From Undaria pinnatifida (lineage: Eukaryota; Sar; Phaeophyceae; Laminariales; Alariaceae): a stretch of 64,000 bases of DNA. The notes beneath the pieces were generated by a model. It saw only the letters and a program-made list of their open reading frames with translations. It was not told where the DNA came from and searched no databases. This document shows positions 12,301-22,814 of the stretch, one piece after another. Within the stretch, counting starts at the first letter, position 1, and the number at the start of each line of letters is the position of its first letter. The DNA lies in NCBI GenBank assembly GCA_012845835.1, contig JABAKD010000004.1, positions 8,316,409-8,380,408 of the forward strand, read 5' to 3'. Position numbers and translations under genes: made by a program.

Positions 12301-14949
12301 CCTTATCGCTGCTTTTGGCTGAGGGGCGTGGGGATTGTAGAGGAGAGGGGGTGGTATCAGTTCGTATATGGAAGGTATTGCGCAGGACGTAGGTGCTAGA
12401 CTGCCGGGTTTTTTTCCTACGCACAGCGCTCGATTGATGGGGGGTTTTGCTTTGTTTTGAGGGCGGGGGGTTGCGCTTCCGCCCACATCGTGCCCACTCG
12501 GGGCGTGCCTCGCTCTCGGCCTGCCTGTCTTTCTGTGCCGGAGCGACCCATTTTTAGCGTCGAGACCATGCAACACGCTGCTTTCTTCGCAAACGCTATA
12601 TGTTTCCCCTTTCCTGCGCTCTGCCTCTTCTGCTCGCTTTTGCCGGCACGCGGCTTTCGTTTTCGTTTTTTGCTCGCTTCTCACGAGTTAGCTCTTCCCT
12701 GCCGTAGTACGGCAGCCTTTTAACAGGTACTATTAGCGCACCATTTCCCCCTCCCCCGTCCTCGACGGCGCCGCCTCTCTGGCCCCCTCCCTACCTCTAC
12801 CCAAACCCACCCACTCTACTACCCACTACCCATCCGCCCATCCACCAACACTTCTTTCTAAACACACCGAGTATCAAGACTACGTTCAGGGCTACTCTAA
12901 CGCGGTCGGTACCATGCCCGCAGAGTCTACCCCTTACCACCATCTCCTCCTCTCCCCCACCTCCCCACTCCCCCCCCCCACCCCCCCCCCCTCATCCCTC
13001 TCCCACCCACCTCCCCTCCCACCTCCCCTCCCCCCCCCCCCTCCCCCCCAACCCCCATCTCCCCCCGCCCCCACCCCATCCCTTCCCACCCCCATCTTCC
13101 CCAATACCAAACTCCCGAAAAAAAACCCACACCCACAACAGGCACGCATCGCCGGACAGCAGAAAATTTGCCTACGCTTCAAACGCTCGAAACAGCACCT
13201 CCGGCGGCGGTAGCAGCATGGGAATCTCCAACGCGTACCTGGTCAACTCCGCCGCGTACAACGTCTCCGTCCCCTCGTCCAACTCCCCCACCCGCCGCGC
13301 CGCTGCGAGGCCCGGGCGTTCCTCGGCCGAGAGGCCCTCGGGGCACCGCAGCCGGCCCGCCACCGTGGAACACGTCATCCACGCCCGGGAAGACGAGTCC
13401 CCGAAACCTGTTGCCTCGGTATCCGTAGAGGTGTGGAAGAAACGCGCTAGGAAACGCCAGAACTTGATCAAAGCTATGGCCACTTCTCAGCAACTCGCCG
13501 CCGCGTTAGCCCCCGCGGGTAGCGGGGCAGGAGGCGTCGGCGGGGTGCGGGGGGGGGGGGCTGTCGGTGGAGGGATCGCCAGTCCTTTTGGGTCGGGGGC
13601 GGGGTCGGACAGGTCGTCGGCGTTGGGCTGGATGGCGTCGAACGGGGGGCAGTCGACGCCCCCCGAGACAGAAAGGCCGCTGCCCCATGTGAAGGATGTC
13701 ATAGCGAAGCAGGTACGTGTGTTGTTGTGCGTACCTTTTTTTGTTGTTGTTGTTGTGCCCTGCAGGGTTCTTTCTTCTCTGACTCAAAAGCACGAGATGG
13801 TTTCTGAAAAGCACCCTTTTTCCACCGCAATATATATTTTTTTAATTTACCCCTAAGCTCGCCCGAAGGAAGAACATTATCCTGGTTCGATTCTAGGTAC
13901 TCTGGTTTATAGGCCAATTGCTCTCTTGTGAGACGTTTTCGTGGTGTAATTCCAACTAGTTGATTGCCTTTTTTGCTCACTGCGCGAGTTTCCTATTCAA
14001 ACCCCAAGCGAAGTTGTAACCAAAACAGTGGGTGCTTGCTGTTCGATAGCGGTGTCAAGTTATACGTCGCTTCGGGGCTTGAAAGGGAATACATGCCAGA
14101 ACTGTTTTATCTATTGTCTGTTGTTCACCTGGTGAGTGGTTTTGGTTGTAGGCTTTTTTGTTTTTCGCAATTTTTTGGGGTGCTGCAGTTTGTGATTTGT
14201 AGGCGCGCGCGCTTAGTCGCTGCTGTTGCTGTGGTTTTTATGTTGACCCATTCCCAACTCTTAAAGAAAAATGCTAGTCCAACTCCAATATGTTTTTCAC
14301 GTGTCGGGGATGCGGTGCTAAAACACGTGCTCTGCCTTCTGTCGGGGGATTGATCTTTTTGTTTTTCGCTGTTGTGGAACGCTGTTGTTTTTGCGCACAG
14401 GGCGTGGCCGAGCGAGGCATCAAGAAGTTCGAGAAGCCGGGACAGCCAGGAAACCCGCGGGCGCCGAAGGGCAAGGTGAATCTGATAAACTGGTCGGCCC
14501 ACCGAGCCAGTTTTCAATGTTTAACTCGCTCTTCATATGATGAGTTTGAATGTCCTTGAGATTAGTTATTCGGCAGGTTGAAGCTGAATACCTTTTTGGC
14601 TAGTTGAATAATCGGTTTGTAGGTTGATTTCTTGCTCCAGAGGGCGATTTGTTGGCTGGTTGGTTCGTTAGTTATTCCATGGAAGGATGAAATTCTTGAA
14701 TCGCTCAGAGAGCGATCAGATGGTTGATCGATCGAACCAGTAACGGTGACCGAACAGTCGAGTCCGCCCCCCAGTTGACACCCCCCCTCCCTCCCTTCCC
14801 TCCCTGCCCCCTCGCTCCCGTGTACAATTTTCCAGCCCGCGTCGCGTAGGCGAGTAGAGCAAGCCGCAGCCAATTTTGCCGCGGAAGATTCAGCAAGCGA
14901 TTCGGATGAAGCCGGGTCAATCGTTTCGGCTGGCTCCTTCCGCCATTAG
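996..14949 (+). CDS. GT4 (PelF-like) glycosyltransferase with long Ser/Gly-rich tail, 15 exons, 5' end missing
   Basis: Exons: 996-1134, 2812-2948, 3405-3530, 3751-3936, 4384-4495, 5004-5173, 5435-5535, 6889-7098, 7887-8016, 8852-9321, 10067-10367, 10784-11964, 13142-13712, 14401-14475, 14836-14949. All introns are GT-AG and the phases agree, giving 4,023 nt ending in TAG at 14947. Numbering from the first visible codon, a DHG...RER motif lies at residues 19-27 and the GT4 nucleotide-sugar site SEGLPLAIIE (EX7E) at 210-219, followed by ATDVGG. Known family role: retaining transfer of a sugar from an NDP-sugar; PelF-type enzymes act in exopolysaccharide synthesis. The substrate here is unknown. 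Residues after ~440 are low complexity. No initiator exon was found, so the N-terminal Rossmann half lies upstream or is missing. The last exon is the least certain; an alternative end is read-through of exon 14 to a stop at 14557-14559. Confidence 0.82.
1240..1490 (+). pseudogene. Decayed tandem copy of glycosyltransferase exon 1 (in intron 1)
   Basis: The segment 1253-1345 matches exon 1 (1035-1125) closely: TGGTGGTGCGGGACCACGAT, then TGGCGCG...CGCTG...AAGGCC and GAGCTGCACGGC. The encoded peptide would read VVRDHDMAWRVRCK against VVWDHGMLWRERCK. The exon end, AAGTCGCTCATCGGTGAGTC, recurs at ~1470-1489 after an insertion of ~120 bp. The aligned part has no stop in the homologous frame, but the glycine of the HG motif is lost and the copy is split, so a relic is more likely than an alternative exon. 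Confidence 0.75.
3937..4075 (+). repeat. GTG/GTT trinucleotide tract in intron 4
   Basis: Directly after the donor at 3937 the intron consists of GTG repeats that grade into GTT and GTC repeats up to ~4072. This is simple sequence and not coding, although all frames stay open. Confidence 0.85.
6203..6385. repeat. Homopolymer T and G tracts in intron 7
   Basis: A run of about 27 T lies at 6203-6229. A T run followed by about 20 G lies at 6350-6384. Such runs are common across the window's introns and are prone to length error in assembly. Confidence 0.8.
7263..7855 (+). repeat. CCGATA/CCGATT minisatellite in intron 8
   Basis: About 580 bp of imperfect 6-bp repeats (CCGATA, CCGATT, CCGACA). 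The purest run is near 7780-7820. At 7658-7690 the array contains a second copy of the exon 9 acceptor and the start of the exon (CGATCGGCAGGATTGGGCAG against CGGTCGGCAGGATCCGGACC at 7877-7896). Exon 9 itself holds CCGATCGCCATTCCGGTCGAT, written here only in part, so the array may have grown from exon-edge sequence. Confidence 0.85.
8150..8560 (+). pseudogene. Two decayed tandem copies of glycosyltransferase exon 9 plus its donor side
   Basis: Exon 9 and the first ~80 bp of intron 9 recur twice downstream in decayed form. Copy 2 (about 8150-8310) keeps GGCGCGGATGGGGTCCTTTC, CAGGCGGTTA, GGAGGGAAAAACGTGATTTT and the GATCTAGATCATGCCCTACGG segment. Copy 3 (about 8365-8525) keeps CTTCTAGACGGTTGGTTGCC, CTTCTGACCTTCCGCTC, GGTGGCTGCACGGGGGAAAA and the CGCGACCTGCGCGTAGG segment. 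Both carry frame-breaking changes. The spacing is ~200-240 bp. Confidence 0.7.
9418..9605 (+). repeat. Two tandem ~100-bp copies of a dispersed repeat in intron 10
   Basis: The pattern TGGAAACCCRTTT...GAGG...GGGAGG..TTTGG.GCTCTA.GGGGTTAA occurs at about 9430-9502 and again at about 9518-9590. Related sequence, reverse complemented, is visible near 2505-2590 and 6090-6150, so this is a low-copy dispersed repeat. Confidence 0.6.
12090..12240 (+). repeat. Interspersed TAAGGCGG motif cluster in intron 12
   Basis: The motif (A)TAAGGCGGYC occurs at about 12110, 12200 and 12218, with a relative (GATAAAAGGCGGCC) at about 12139, in the 1.18-kb intron between exons 12 and 13. A similar GATAGGCGGCC lies at ~20256. 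No function can be assigned. Confidence 0.5.
12720..13141 (+). other. C-rich 3' part of intron 12, with a possible unconfirmed small exon
   Basis: The region 12950-13130 is almost entirely C with scattered T and A and forms the pyrimidine tract for the acceptor at 13141. At ~12870-12930 a short open stretch would read EYQDYVQGYSNAVGT with a candidate donor (GGTACC) behind it. No strong acceptor precedes it, and skipping it gives a perfectly phased join of exons 12 and 13. Confidence 0.35.
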
Positions 14950-14954
14950 CTTTC

Positions 14955-15080
14955 CTGGCTTGGCTTGGCTTTGCTTGGCCTGGCTTGGCTTGGCGTGGCT
15001 TGGCTTGGCTTGGCTCGTCTTTGCTCGTCCGTGCTTGTCGTAGCTCGGGTTGGCTTCGTTGGGCTTGGCTGAGCTCTGCC
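14955..15080 (+). repeat. TTGGC pentanucleotide satellite just after the glycosyltransferase stop codon
   Basis: Starting six bases after the TAG, TGGCT/TTGGC units repeat with growing divergence (GCTCGTCTTTGCTCG and similar) up to ~15080. Because of its position it could be part of the gene's 3' untranslated region. No polyadenylation signal could be fixed. Confidence 0.8.
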
Positions 15081-16100
15081 GTGCTCAGCTCGTCAGATGT
15101 ACTGGCCGTGTGTGGCGTTCGAACAGGCCCAGATAAAATAGTATGCGTTTCTTTTGCAAGATTTTTCCGGAAAGGGGGCGTTTGGGCGGGGGGGGGAGGC
15201 TGGAGTAACGCCAAAGTTTAGCGGGCGTTTTGCTGTTAGTGGTGTAGTGGGTGTTCGCCAGACATTGTCCAGTTGTTTGTGTGGTTTTAGTTTTTCGATA
15301 TTTTTTTTCGTGCGGTGACATATGTTGCTATGGTTGGCACTAAGAAAAGGCAAGAAAAGTAAGCTTGCTTGTGGTCTCATTCTTCCCAATAGGTTATCCG
15401 ATTTGAGTTCCCGGCGTTTTCGGCTGCATTGGGAGAACGGGGATAAAACCCGTCGTTGGTGTTGCGTAAAAGCAAGAGAGACAAGCTTGCTTGTGGTCTC
15501 ATTCTGCCTGATGGGTTTTCCGATGGATGTTCCGGTGGGTCGCCTAGCAGAGGTTTTGCGTTTGGACGGTTGGGGTGATGGGACATGGTTGGTTATGGGC
15601 CCCAACGGATTTCGCGATGGGTTTCCGGCCAGAGTGTTTGCGTTGTCAGGCGGGGTTCAAGAGCCATCACGGTGGGAACTTGCCCCGATTAGCTTCGCAA
15701 TAGGTTTTTCAATGGGTTTCCTGGCAGATTTTGTGCCCTGCCAAGGGGGGAAGGGGGGGGTTCGACGGTGAGCCTTGACGCTCGTCACGATAAGGTTCCC
15801 CAAGGAAGGTTACCGACTGTTTTTCTATGTTGGGAGTAAGGGGGTAAGATCCATGGTTTTGGTAATGAGCCAAAGAACGGCAATTTCGCTTGTGGTGTCA
15901 TCCTCCCACAACGGCTTTCCCGTTGGGTTTATGGATGGGTTCCGCAATGGGTTTCCCGAAGGTATTGCTTTGTTGGCAGGGAGGGGAGCAGGGCCAACGT
16001 TGGTGATGCACAAAGGCGAGAGAATCTTGCCTGCGGGTTTTTGTTGCCTCACCGTCCCCGACGAGGTTTCCTTGATGTACCGTTTTTCCCTAGATGTCCC
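15081..16100 (+). repeat. Decayed ~120-bp minisatellite
   Basis: The block GCTTGCTTGTGGTCTCATTCT occurs at 15361 and 15484 in shortened form, and a relative (TCGCTTGTGGTGTCATCCTC) near 15887. Between them the phrases GATGGGTTTTCCGATGG, CGATGGGTTTCC and CAATGGGTTTCC recur. No protein is supported; long open frames here are a by-product of the repeat. Confidence 0.6.
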
Positions 16101-18684
16101 TGACTTTTTTTTTTTTGCGTTTTGATGAAGGAGGGTGCAGATACCGGACAGGACTGGGTACGGGCGAAGCTTTGAATGTGTTCGTTGTTTGCTTTCCCCC
16201 GAAGCAGAACAGACAGATAGGCCTCTTGCTCATGCGAGGGATTCTTCACTTTCAGATTTTTAAGACGCGTCCGTGTTTTGCAGAGGGCAACCTCCCCCCA
16301 TTTTGTTGCTCCCCTCCTTTTTTTTTTCTGACACATGGAGGTGTCGATGTTTCCCGTTGTGGTGGTTGTTGCGGCGCGTACCTGTGAAGTTAAGGTCGCT
16401 GACGTTTTTTGTAAGAAGCTGCATCCCGAAAATGTTTCGTATATTCCGCCGTTGCCATTAGCCCTGTTAGAACGGCACCCACTTTTGGGGTACAAACTAC
16501 TTGGAATTAGCGTAGGAAAAAATCATTTTCGCAGTAGTAAAAAGCACACCGAGTGAAATAGGATTGAACACGTAAGATGGAGACAAAAGAGCGGATGGAC
16601 ACCCGGTGCGAAAATAAGGCTACATACGTGTGTGTATGCCGACCATAGCTGCACCTCGTTTACCTGTCTAGGTGTGTCTATATGTCTAGCTGTTGGCCTT
16701 GCTGCCTCTGTCTTGTTTGTCTGTACCTGGCCGTACGGGGTTTTGCCTGTACGTGTCTTTCTGTCTGTAACGCTCTTGTCGGTCCATCCGTCGGTGTGTC
16801 GCTCTACGTATCTACCTAGCTGGTTGTCGTGTCTGTTTCTCTGTCGGCCTATGTATATCGTGGCGATCAATGAACGCTTCCGGGTTGTCCCCCCCCCCCT
16901 AGTGTGTGAACCTCCCCCCCCCCCACACACACACATCCCATCCGATCCTCCATTATTCCGTGCGGTGTCCTACTTGCCTGGTTTGTGCCAGAGGATAGGG
17001 CATCTGTTGCCTGGTGGGGGGGTCGGAGGGAGTGGGACGCACGCATACACCATCTACCTTCTGGTGGTCTTGTGTCGCGTGTGTTCTGTGCCTGGTCCCG
17101 ATATATTTGTTTTGTGCCTTTTTTTTTCCGTGTGCAACCATTTGGAACCCGGGTACGTATATGATTCGAGGAAGCGAGCAGTTTGTTTCGCCAGCAGTCT
17201 ACCATACTGGTATAGAGTAATAAAAGATCTGCAGCAATTTCGAGCAAGTGGCATCCCATAATGCATGCCGCCAGAGTGCTGCTGTAGATCTCCCTAACCG
17301 GATGCATACAGTAAATCCGGTACTTACAGTACTATGCTACAGTAGGTAGTAGATGTACCGGTATCAATCTTCAAACCCAGCAGGGGTAGTTTTGCTACGT
17401 GTGGGTGGCCGATTGATATTGCAGTAGTATTAGTATTAGTAGTAGTGTTTTTTCTCCGTACCTTTTATTTCGTCTCTTTTCTCTGGAAAGGCTGCGGGGT
17501 GTTCTATTCACGGTGTGGATGTTGGCGGGGGGGGGACGGGGGGGTATGGCGCCGGTAAACTACTAGTCGGTCATTTGGTGTAACTAGGCAAAGAAAGGCG
17601 AAAACGCGAGAGAGGGGGACGATAACTGGTGGCTTGCCACTTTTCCCGCTCGCCTGGCTAAACAAGAAAGTTGCAGTTTTCTGTTGTTGAATTTGATTTT
17701 TCCGTTCTTCTGGGATTGGAAAGTTATGGCGTTTTTGGTTGAAACGGCAGTAGCTAGTACGATAATCGTAGCAGGTGTGGGAAGTGACGGTAGCTGGAGA
17801 GGTGGATCTTCCACTGTTCACCCGGGGCAAGTTGTCCAATTCGCTTTGGCGCGGAAGATTTAAAAGAAACGCCTGCGCATTTAGCCAGGGTTTGTTTAAG
17901 GACGGCGTTTATTTTTGTACTTCGAAAGAGAAGGAGGGGAGGGGGATCGGTTTTGAAGCAGCTGTTATTATTGGTAACTTTGTTCCTACGTGCGTACGAG
18001 AAGGCCATTTTTCCAGGATGGCGGTACGTGTTTTTGGTGTTGGCATGTTTTACACGATTTGTGTCGTTGTCGCCGTAGTCCTTGTATCTCTGGTTTTTAT
18101 TGATTGGTCGGGCGTTTTGAGTCGGGGGCTGTTTCGCGCGCGAGGCCATCAGCCAGTAAACAAACGCTTCGTGCAGCCAGAAGCAAGCGAAAGCAGGGTA
18201 GTAGTGGTGATACCGTATGGTGGTGGTAATGGTCGTTTTTTTATAGCGCTTGCGCCAGGGTTTGCAGTAGAAAAGAATTGGGGGTACGGGGGTTGTGTGG
18301 TGGTGGTGGTGGTGACGGCGGTTTTGGGGATGTCAGTCGGTGGTGGTTGTTATGGTGATGATGGTGGTGGCAATCTTGGCGAGGTCGCAACTTATGCGGT
18401 AAGGTCGGCTAGTGCAAACAAGGAAGTTTCCGGGGTTATGGGGGGGGTCTAAACGCGATGTTTCCGTCGCTGTCATGCTTGTTGTTTCGTTATTCTAACC
18501 CAGCGTAATAATACGACTACTATACTATTGAGTTGAATACGTTTATGCTGCCTATTTACGATTTTTTTAAGAACCCTCAGAGCGACCACCCTCCGTTACC
18601 AACCTCCGCGGATTCCTTCTCCGCCTCGCCAACCGCACCCAGACAAAGAAGGCTAGGGTGTGGGTACTCATTCGCGAACAGCCG
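16101..18684. other. Intergenic sequence without a supported gene
   Basis: Contains a TCTG/TGTC-rich decayed simple repeat (about 16650-16860), C runs near 16890-16925, and GTG-rich stretches (18180-18370). A 225-codon open frame at 17775-18452 has one hydrophobic segment but no recognisable domain, and it overlaps GTG-rich sequence; I do not call it a gene. Confidence 0.5.
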
Positions 18685-18689
18685 CAGTT

Positions 18690-18955
18690 GACGCGTGCTA
18701 CGATAGATGCGCACCAATTTTTTTCTGGGGTTCTTCGCTTTAGGGGGTTAAGACATGTCCTTAACCCAAAACCTGATTTGGAGAATACTAAACCTGCTTT
18801 ATCGCGGATAAGAAATCCTACGGTCTAGGTACACAACAAGAGTCATGAAGAAAAAATGGTCTATCTCCGACGAATTTGGGTTAACGAGTACCGTCATTCA
18901 GAAACCATTTCAGCCGAAAAGTCCCACCTTTAAAATATATTATCGTAGCACGTGC
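18690..18955 (+). mobile_element. MITE, 266 bp, GCGTGCTACGATA family
   Basis: The left end GACGCGTGCTACGATAG pairs with the right end TATCGTAGCACGTGC as imperfect inverted repeats of ~15 bp. The element is flanked by the direct repeat CAGTT (18685-18689 and 18956-18960), taken as a 5-bp target-site duplication. Inside are the family landmarks: a T-rich run, GGGGTTAAG, ACCCAAAACCTG, and CGACGAATTTGGGTTAACGA near 18878. No coding capacity. Confidence 0.8.
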
Positions 18956-18960
18956 CAGTT

Positions 18961-21875
18961 GGCTACGGCAATCTACCTGCGGTAGGGAGGGTCACTACTT
19001 TTTCGCCCTCTTTAATCTGCCTTTCGTTTTTTTCGCGATATGCGCCGTCATGGGATTTGGTTTGTTACGGTGCGCTGACAAACGATAAGGTTCGTTTTCA
19101 GTCGGCTTTTTTGTGATATGTAAAGAAAACCACTCGCGCGAGTGGCCTTAGTAACTCGGTAGCGCGAAAATGGGGTACCCCCGTGGCCTTTTACTCCCGA
19201 CAATCCTACACCTCACAGGCCATTCCCGACGCAATAGCACCGCACCCGCCCGCCCTATTTTCCACCCCTCCTGGCGAGCATCGATAGCATCGCATCCGTC
19301 CGCCCTATTTTCCACTCCTCTTCTTTCTGGCAAGCGTCGATAACACTACATCCGCCCTACGTTCAGCTCACCATGGGACGCGTTGTTAATGTTTACGTTC
19401 ACAGCCAAATAGCAGCAGCTACATGTATGTGTGTGTCTGGTGTCATGTATCATGCATACACCTTAATACCAAACACACCTTGGACAGATCAAATTCCTTT
19501 TTCATGAGCTGCCTTTAAAGGCAGGCATATCTCTGGGGTACATGATATATATGGCCTATATAGGTCATTTTTCGGGGTGACAAAACAAGCAGATGTACGA
19601 TCTGATTGGTCTAGTACATACCAGGTGCGTATTTCCTGCGTTTGGATCCCGTACTGTTGTGGCGGCGAACAACGTGGGAACATAAAAAAATACGGTGGGT
19701 CGTGTCCGTGGCTTTATGGTCATGGCTTGCCGGCGCAGAACAGCGGCGAATAGTTCTGCAGGTGTTGAGGGAAGACGTTTTGTCTGGTCGGTGAAATCGA
19801 AACCGTCCGCGTGGCAAACGCCTTCCACGAAATTGGTATACCGCAACACCTCTGGGACGCCTGATACTCAGTATCAACCCTTTATGAAAGAAGTGACGTG
19901 AAATCCAAAGTGCAATGGCAAACCACTACTGTATGCATGCGCATGAACACCGTTCGCTCGTATGCATTTGCATCCGCATCGCCTTTTACCTGTGATCTCA
20001 CGCGCTTGTGAGACTCAGCGATTTGACTTGGCTGGAACTCTGGAGTTTCGGATCAATCTGTCCTCTGGATTTCTAATCGGAGAAACCAAAGAAAAGGTAT
20101 AGCTGGATTCTGATCACTGTACTACGAAATCTCCAGGTGGCAATGTGATCAAGAACCAGGGTAGAACCTCAACCTCTTGCTACGGTCCATTACCTTCCCC
20201 TCGTTTTAATCACGTCATTTTTGCGCAACGATAATGGATGGCGGGCGGGGCCGCCGATAGGCGGCCCTACCCGATCCTTGTATTATTTATGATATTTACT
20301 AAAAAACAGACCAATATGCCTTTTCCATCAGAACAAACAGATATTTTTTTGCTGCCTCCGTGCGTAATCCAAAGATGGGTGGCACGCGCAACAATGAAAG
20401 GGGGGATGCCAGGTCGGTAACAGTTCTTAAGCTCAACTATGAGTTGACACATGGTCACATATGGTAGACTGTGTGTTTACTGTTGTTAAGCTAAACTGCA
20501 AACCATGCATTGACGCGATCAAACAAAATGGCTAAACTGTTAGAAAGGCAGGCACTATCGCGAGCAAAAGCAACCTGACAGCACCCGCAACAAAATAATA
20601 AAATAACAATGAGACCAAATGAGGAAATACTGGACTCTAAAACATGTACAGCATTGCACTTACCGCTATGGAGTGGCGTTGTACCGATGCTTTTGAGACA
20701 TTGCATCGTTGTATCAATGCTTCGAAAGCATTACCGAAATTAATAGTAATGTTTCGAGGCGTGATCCAACCCAACCAACAATAGCAAAATCAGACATAAA
20801 TACATTCTAAGTACTACAACAGTAACCATACTACAGGAACAACGGAGGACGGAAGAAAAGAAAAGAAAACAAGCAAGATGTAAGTATCAGCAATGGTGAT
20901 ACGGGTTAGAATATGTATTGACAGCAATGACCAGAAATCGCAATCGATTTGTTTGTCCTGTTCATCCTGTCAGGATATATGTTTCCGTCATATCTTGACG
21001 AAAGCCAGGGAGCTATTGACATACATCTTCAAAAGAAGCTCATCCTTGGTGGCCGGAGTTTCACACAGCTCGCAAAGATGAGTTACCGACTCTTAAATGG
21101 GTTGCAGACACGTTCGAAGGAATTCTATAAAATGCTGTCCCGGCGGGGTCATTTAACTATGTGATACCAGGGACATGTTTAGTTTGCTTTTTCGTATAAA
21201 ACGAATCTGATAGAGTATTTTACAGAAATGCATCAAGTTGACGAATGAATATTGTTATTATATTGTTATCTTAGCGTCGACGGGTCTTCGATGTGGAAGG
21301 ATTGAGACAAGCTAGACCCCCAGATGTCCACGCAAATATCCGTGCTATGGTAGAGGTTGCAATGCTTGGGTTTTTTGTTTTTCTGCACGACTGGGCTCCT
21401 TACCCAAACTCGTCGGGTTGCCATTCGCGGCTTGCAATACGACTGCTTCCTACACCTTTTGGCCACACGGGTGTCTACATCGGATTGCACTTCCACTTTG
21501 CTCAAAGTCGGGTTTTTGGTGAGGTATAGAGCTACTCAGGCGAGGAGGTCCAGAAAAACAATGGTGCGCCTCTACCGGAGGATGTGTCCATAATGAAGGA
21601 ATGCCATTCTTGTCTTGAAATGTTTTTCGTGGTTAGACTGATTCTTACTACGATAGCCCCCCCCAAAACCAGCGATTTTCTTTAACGAGCGTTTCACGCC
21701 TGGTCGACTCGAGGAAGGACGCTTTGAAAAAGATATCTTTTTAGATTATATGTTTGTGTTTGCAAAGGGCTATCGAACGATGACGTCGGGGTAGCAAAGG
21801 TCACCGTATTTCAGAAGAATCGGCCCGAAGCTGGTTTCTTAACCGGCAATTTCGTTAAAAAATAGTTGGGGTGGC
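18961..21875. other. Intergenic sequence without a supported gene
   Basis: At 19205-19335 a short direct repeat (CCGCCCTATTTTCCAC...CTCCT...GCGAGCATCGATA) occurs twice. The rest is moderately AT-rich with no conserved protein, RNA gene or long repeat that I can recognise. The open frames are short and unremarkable. Confidence 0.5.
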
Positions 21876-21879
21876 TACC

Positions 21880-21995
21880 GTAGAACGGCACGGCATACAT
21901 AGGTCATGGGATTGTTCATCGGGTAGCAATTTTTATTTTCTCCCAAATCTGTTTTTGGGAGAGGTGAATACCTCTTTAAGTGAGGAGCGCCAGGA
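21880..21995 (-). mobile_element. Fragment of the MITE family internal region
   Basis: AGGTCATGGGATTGTTCATC, TTTTCTCCC..., TTTTTGGGAGAGGT and GTGAGGAG follow each other as in the segment 480-580 of the element at 1-907. Terminal repeats are not visible here. Confidence 0.55.
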
Positions 21996-22019
21996 AAAAA
22001 GCGAAGCAGCACACACCGT

Positions 22020-22318
22020 TTCATAGCATTCGTCCTAAACTCCTACATATTATTGAAACCCCCCCAGAACCATCTGGGAATCTAGCTTGTTCCGCGCCCG
22101 TCCATCTAAGATATGTCAACGTTAGGAGGTGGCATAAGTCAACACAGCTCCAAAATGGACGTTGGACAGCAACGGCGACAGTATACGCAGTTTTCTCGCA
22201 GTCTCTGGGTGACTTCAAACTATTCCGAAAGCTCGCCACACGTGATCCCGCATGCGTTCGGTCGTAGAACTGATGGATAACTGCAAGCATCTGGCCGAGC
22301 ACCCCGAAGCGTGAGAGT
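22020..22318 (-). pseudogene. LINE reverse-transcriptase fragment
   Basis: On the minus strand the frame reads LSRFGVLGQMLAVIHQFYDR, matching the RFGVP-x-M-x-x-VIRQFHD segment between RT motifs of the LINE family found at 30.2-32.4 kb. It covers part of the RT block that is deleted from that LINE. It starts abruptly at the dispersed repeat 22318-22805 and decays downstream. Confidence 0.65.
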
Positions 22319-22805
22319 ACTGTCAAAGGGTCGTGCTGTGCGTGTGTCAATCATTGAAAGGTAGTCTCGACACTTGTATGCATATCACTCATCATGAGAG
22401 CCTCCGCTCCGGGCCTCTTGACCAGTCACAACAAACCCAATTTGCAACACTGATCATTTATATTATTCCAGAGGGGCAGCCCAAAGCTGCTCGAAACACG
22501 TTTACGCTCTCCCCAAGTTCGTTCAAATACTGACCGCTGTACCAAGCACCTTGCGGAGCTTGTTGACGAACCATCGTAGCGATCCCGACTGGAAGTATTC
22601 TTGCGTAGTAAAGCACCGAGGATAACATAACGAACTGGGTGGAGCTACGGGTTGGCTGTGAGCGGCGCTGGTCACTACAACCTGTACCCTGTTATTGTGT
22701 TCAAGCGTTCGTCTCCGGTATTAAACATAATCGCTCCCTTTGCCTAGTACGCCGTGCCGTTCTTTGGAAAACTCTTAGATCCTGGCGAAACCGTCGAAAC
22801 ACCCT
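22318..22805. repeat. Dispersed ~480-bp repeat, copy 1
   Basis: Nearly collinear with 32538-33020. Shared blocks include TGTCAAAG.GTCGTGCTGTG, GTGTCAATCATTGAAAGGTA, CAGCC.AAAGCTGC, AAGCACCGAGG.TAAC, GTGGAGCTACGGGTTGG and GTACGCCGTGCC. Sharp boundaries on both sides (TGTCAAAG on the left, CGAAAC/CGTAAC on the right) suggest one transposed or duplicated unit. No clear terminal repeats or coding. Confidence 0.75.
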
Positions 22806-22814
22806 CCCCAGCTG

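Larger units (their letters stand above)
8852..14949 (+). other. Exons encoding the low-complexity C-terminal tail
   Basis: Exons 10-15 encode residues ~438-1340, rich in Ser, Gly, Ala, Pro, Asp and Arg, with an acidic run (DDEEEDDDG) in exon 11, an amphipathic stretch (LEKLELFEELDRRLMERVG) at the start of exon 12 and a basic patch (KKRARKRQ) in exon 13. No catalytic motif or transmembrane segment is visible. The frames stay open over long GC-rich exons (470, 301, 1,181 and 571 nt) and the phases match, which argues for real coding sequence. Role unknown; regulation, localisation or scaffolding are possible. Confidence 0.65.

Noticed and set aside
17775-18452. 225-codon open frame with a hydrophobic segment
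   Set aside because: Overlaps GTG-rich simple sequence, shows no domain, no splice context and no codon pattern like the glycosyltransferase gene; the hydrophobic part comes from GTT/GTC-rich sequence.
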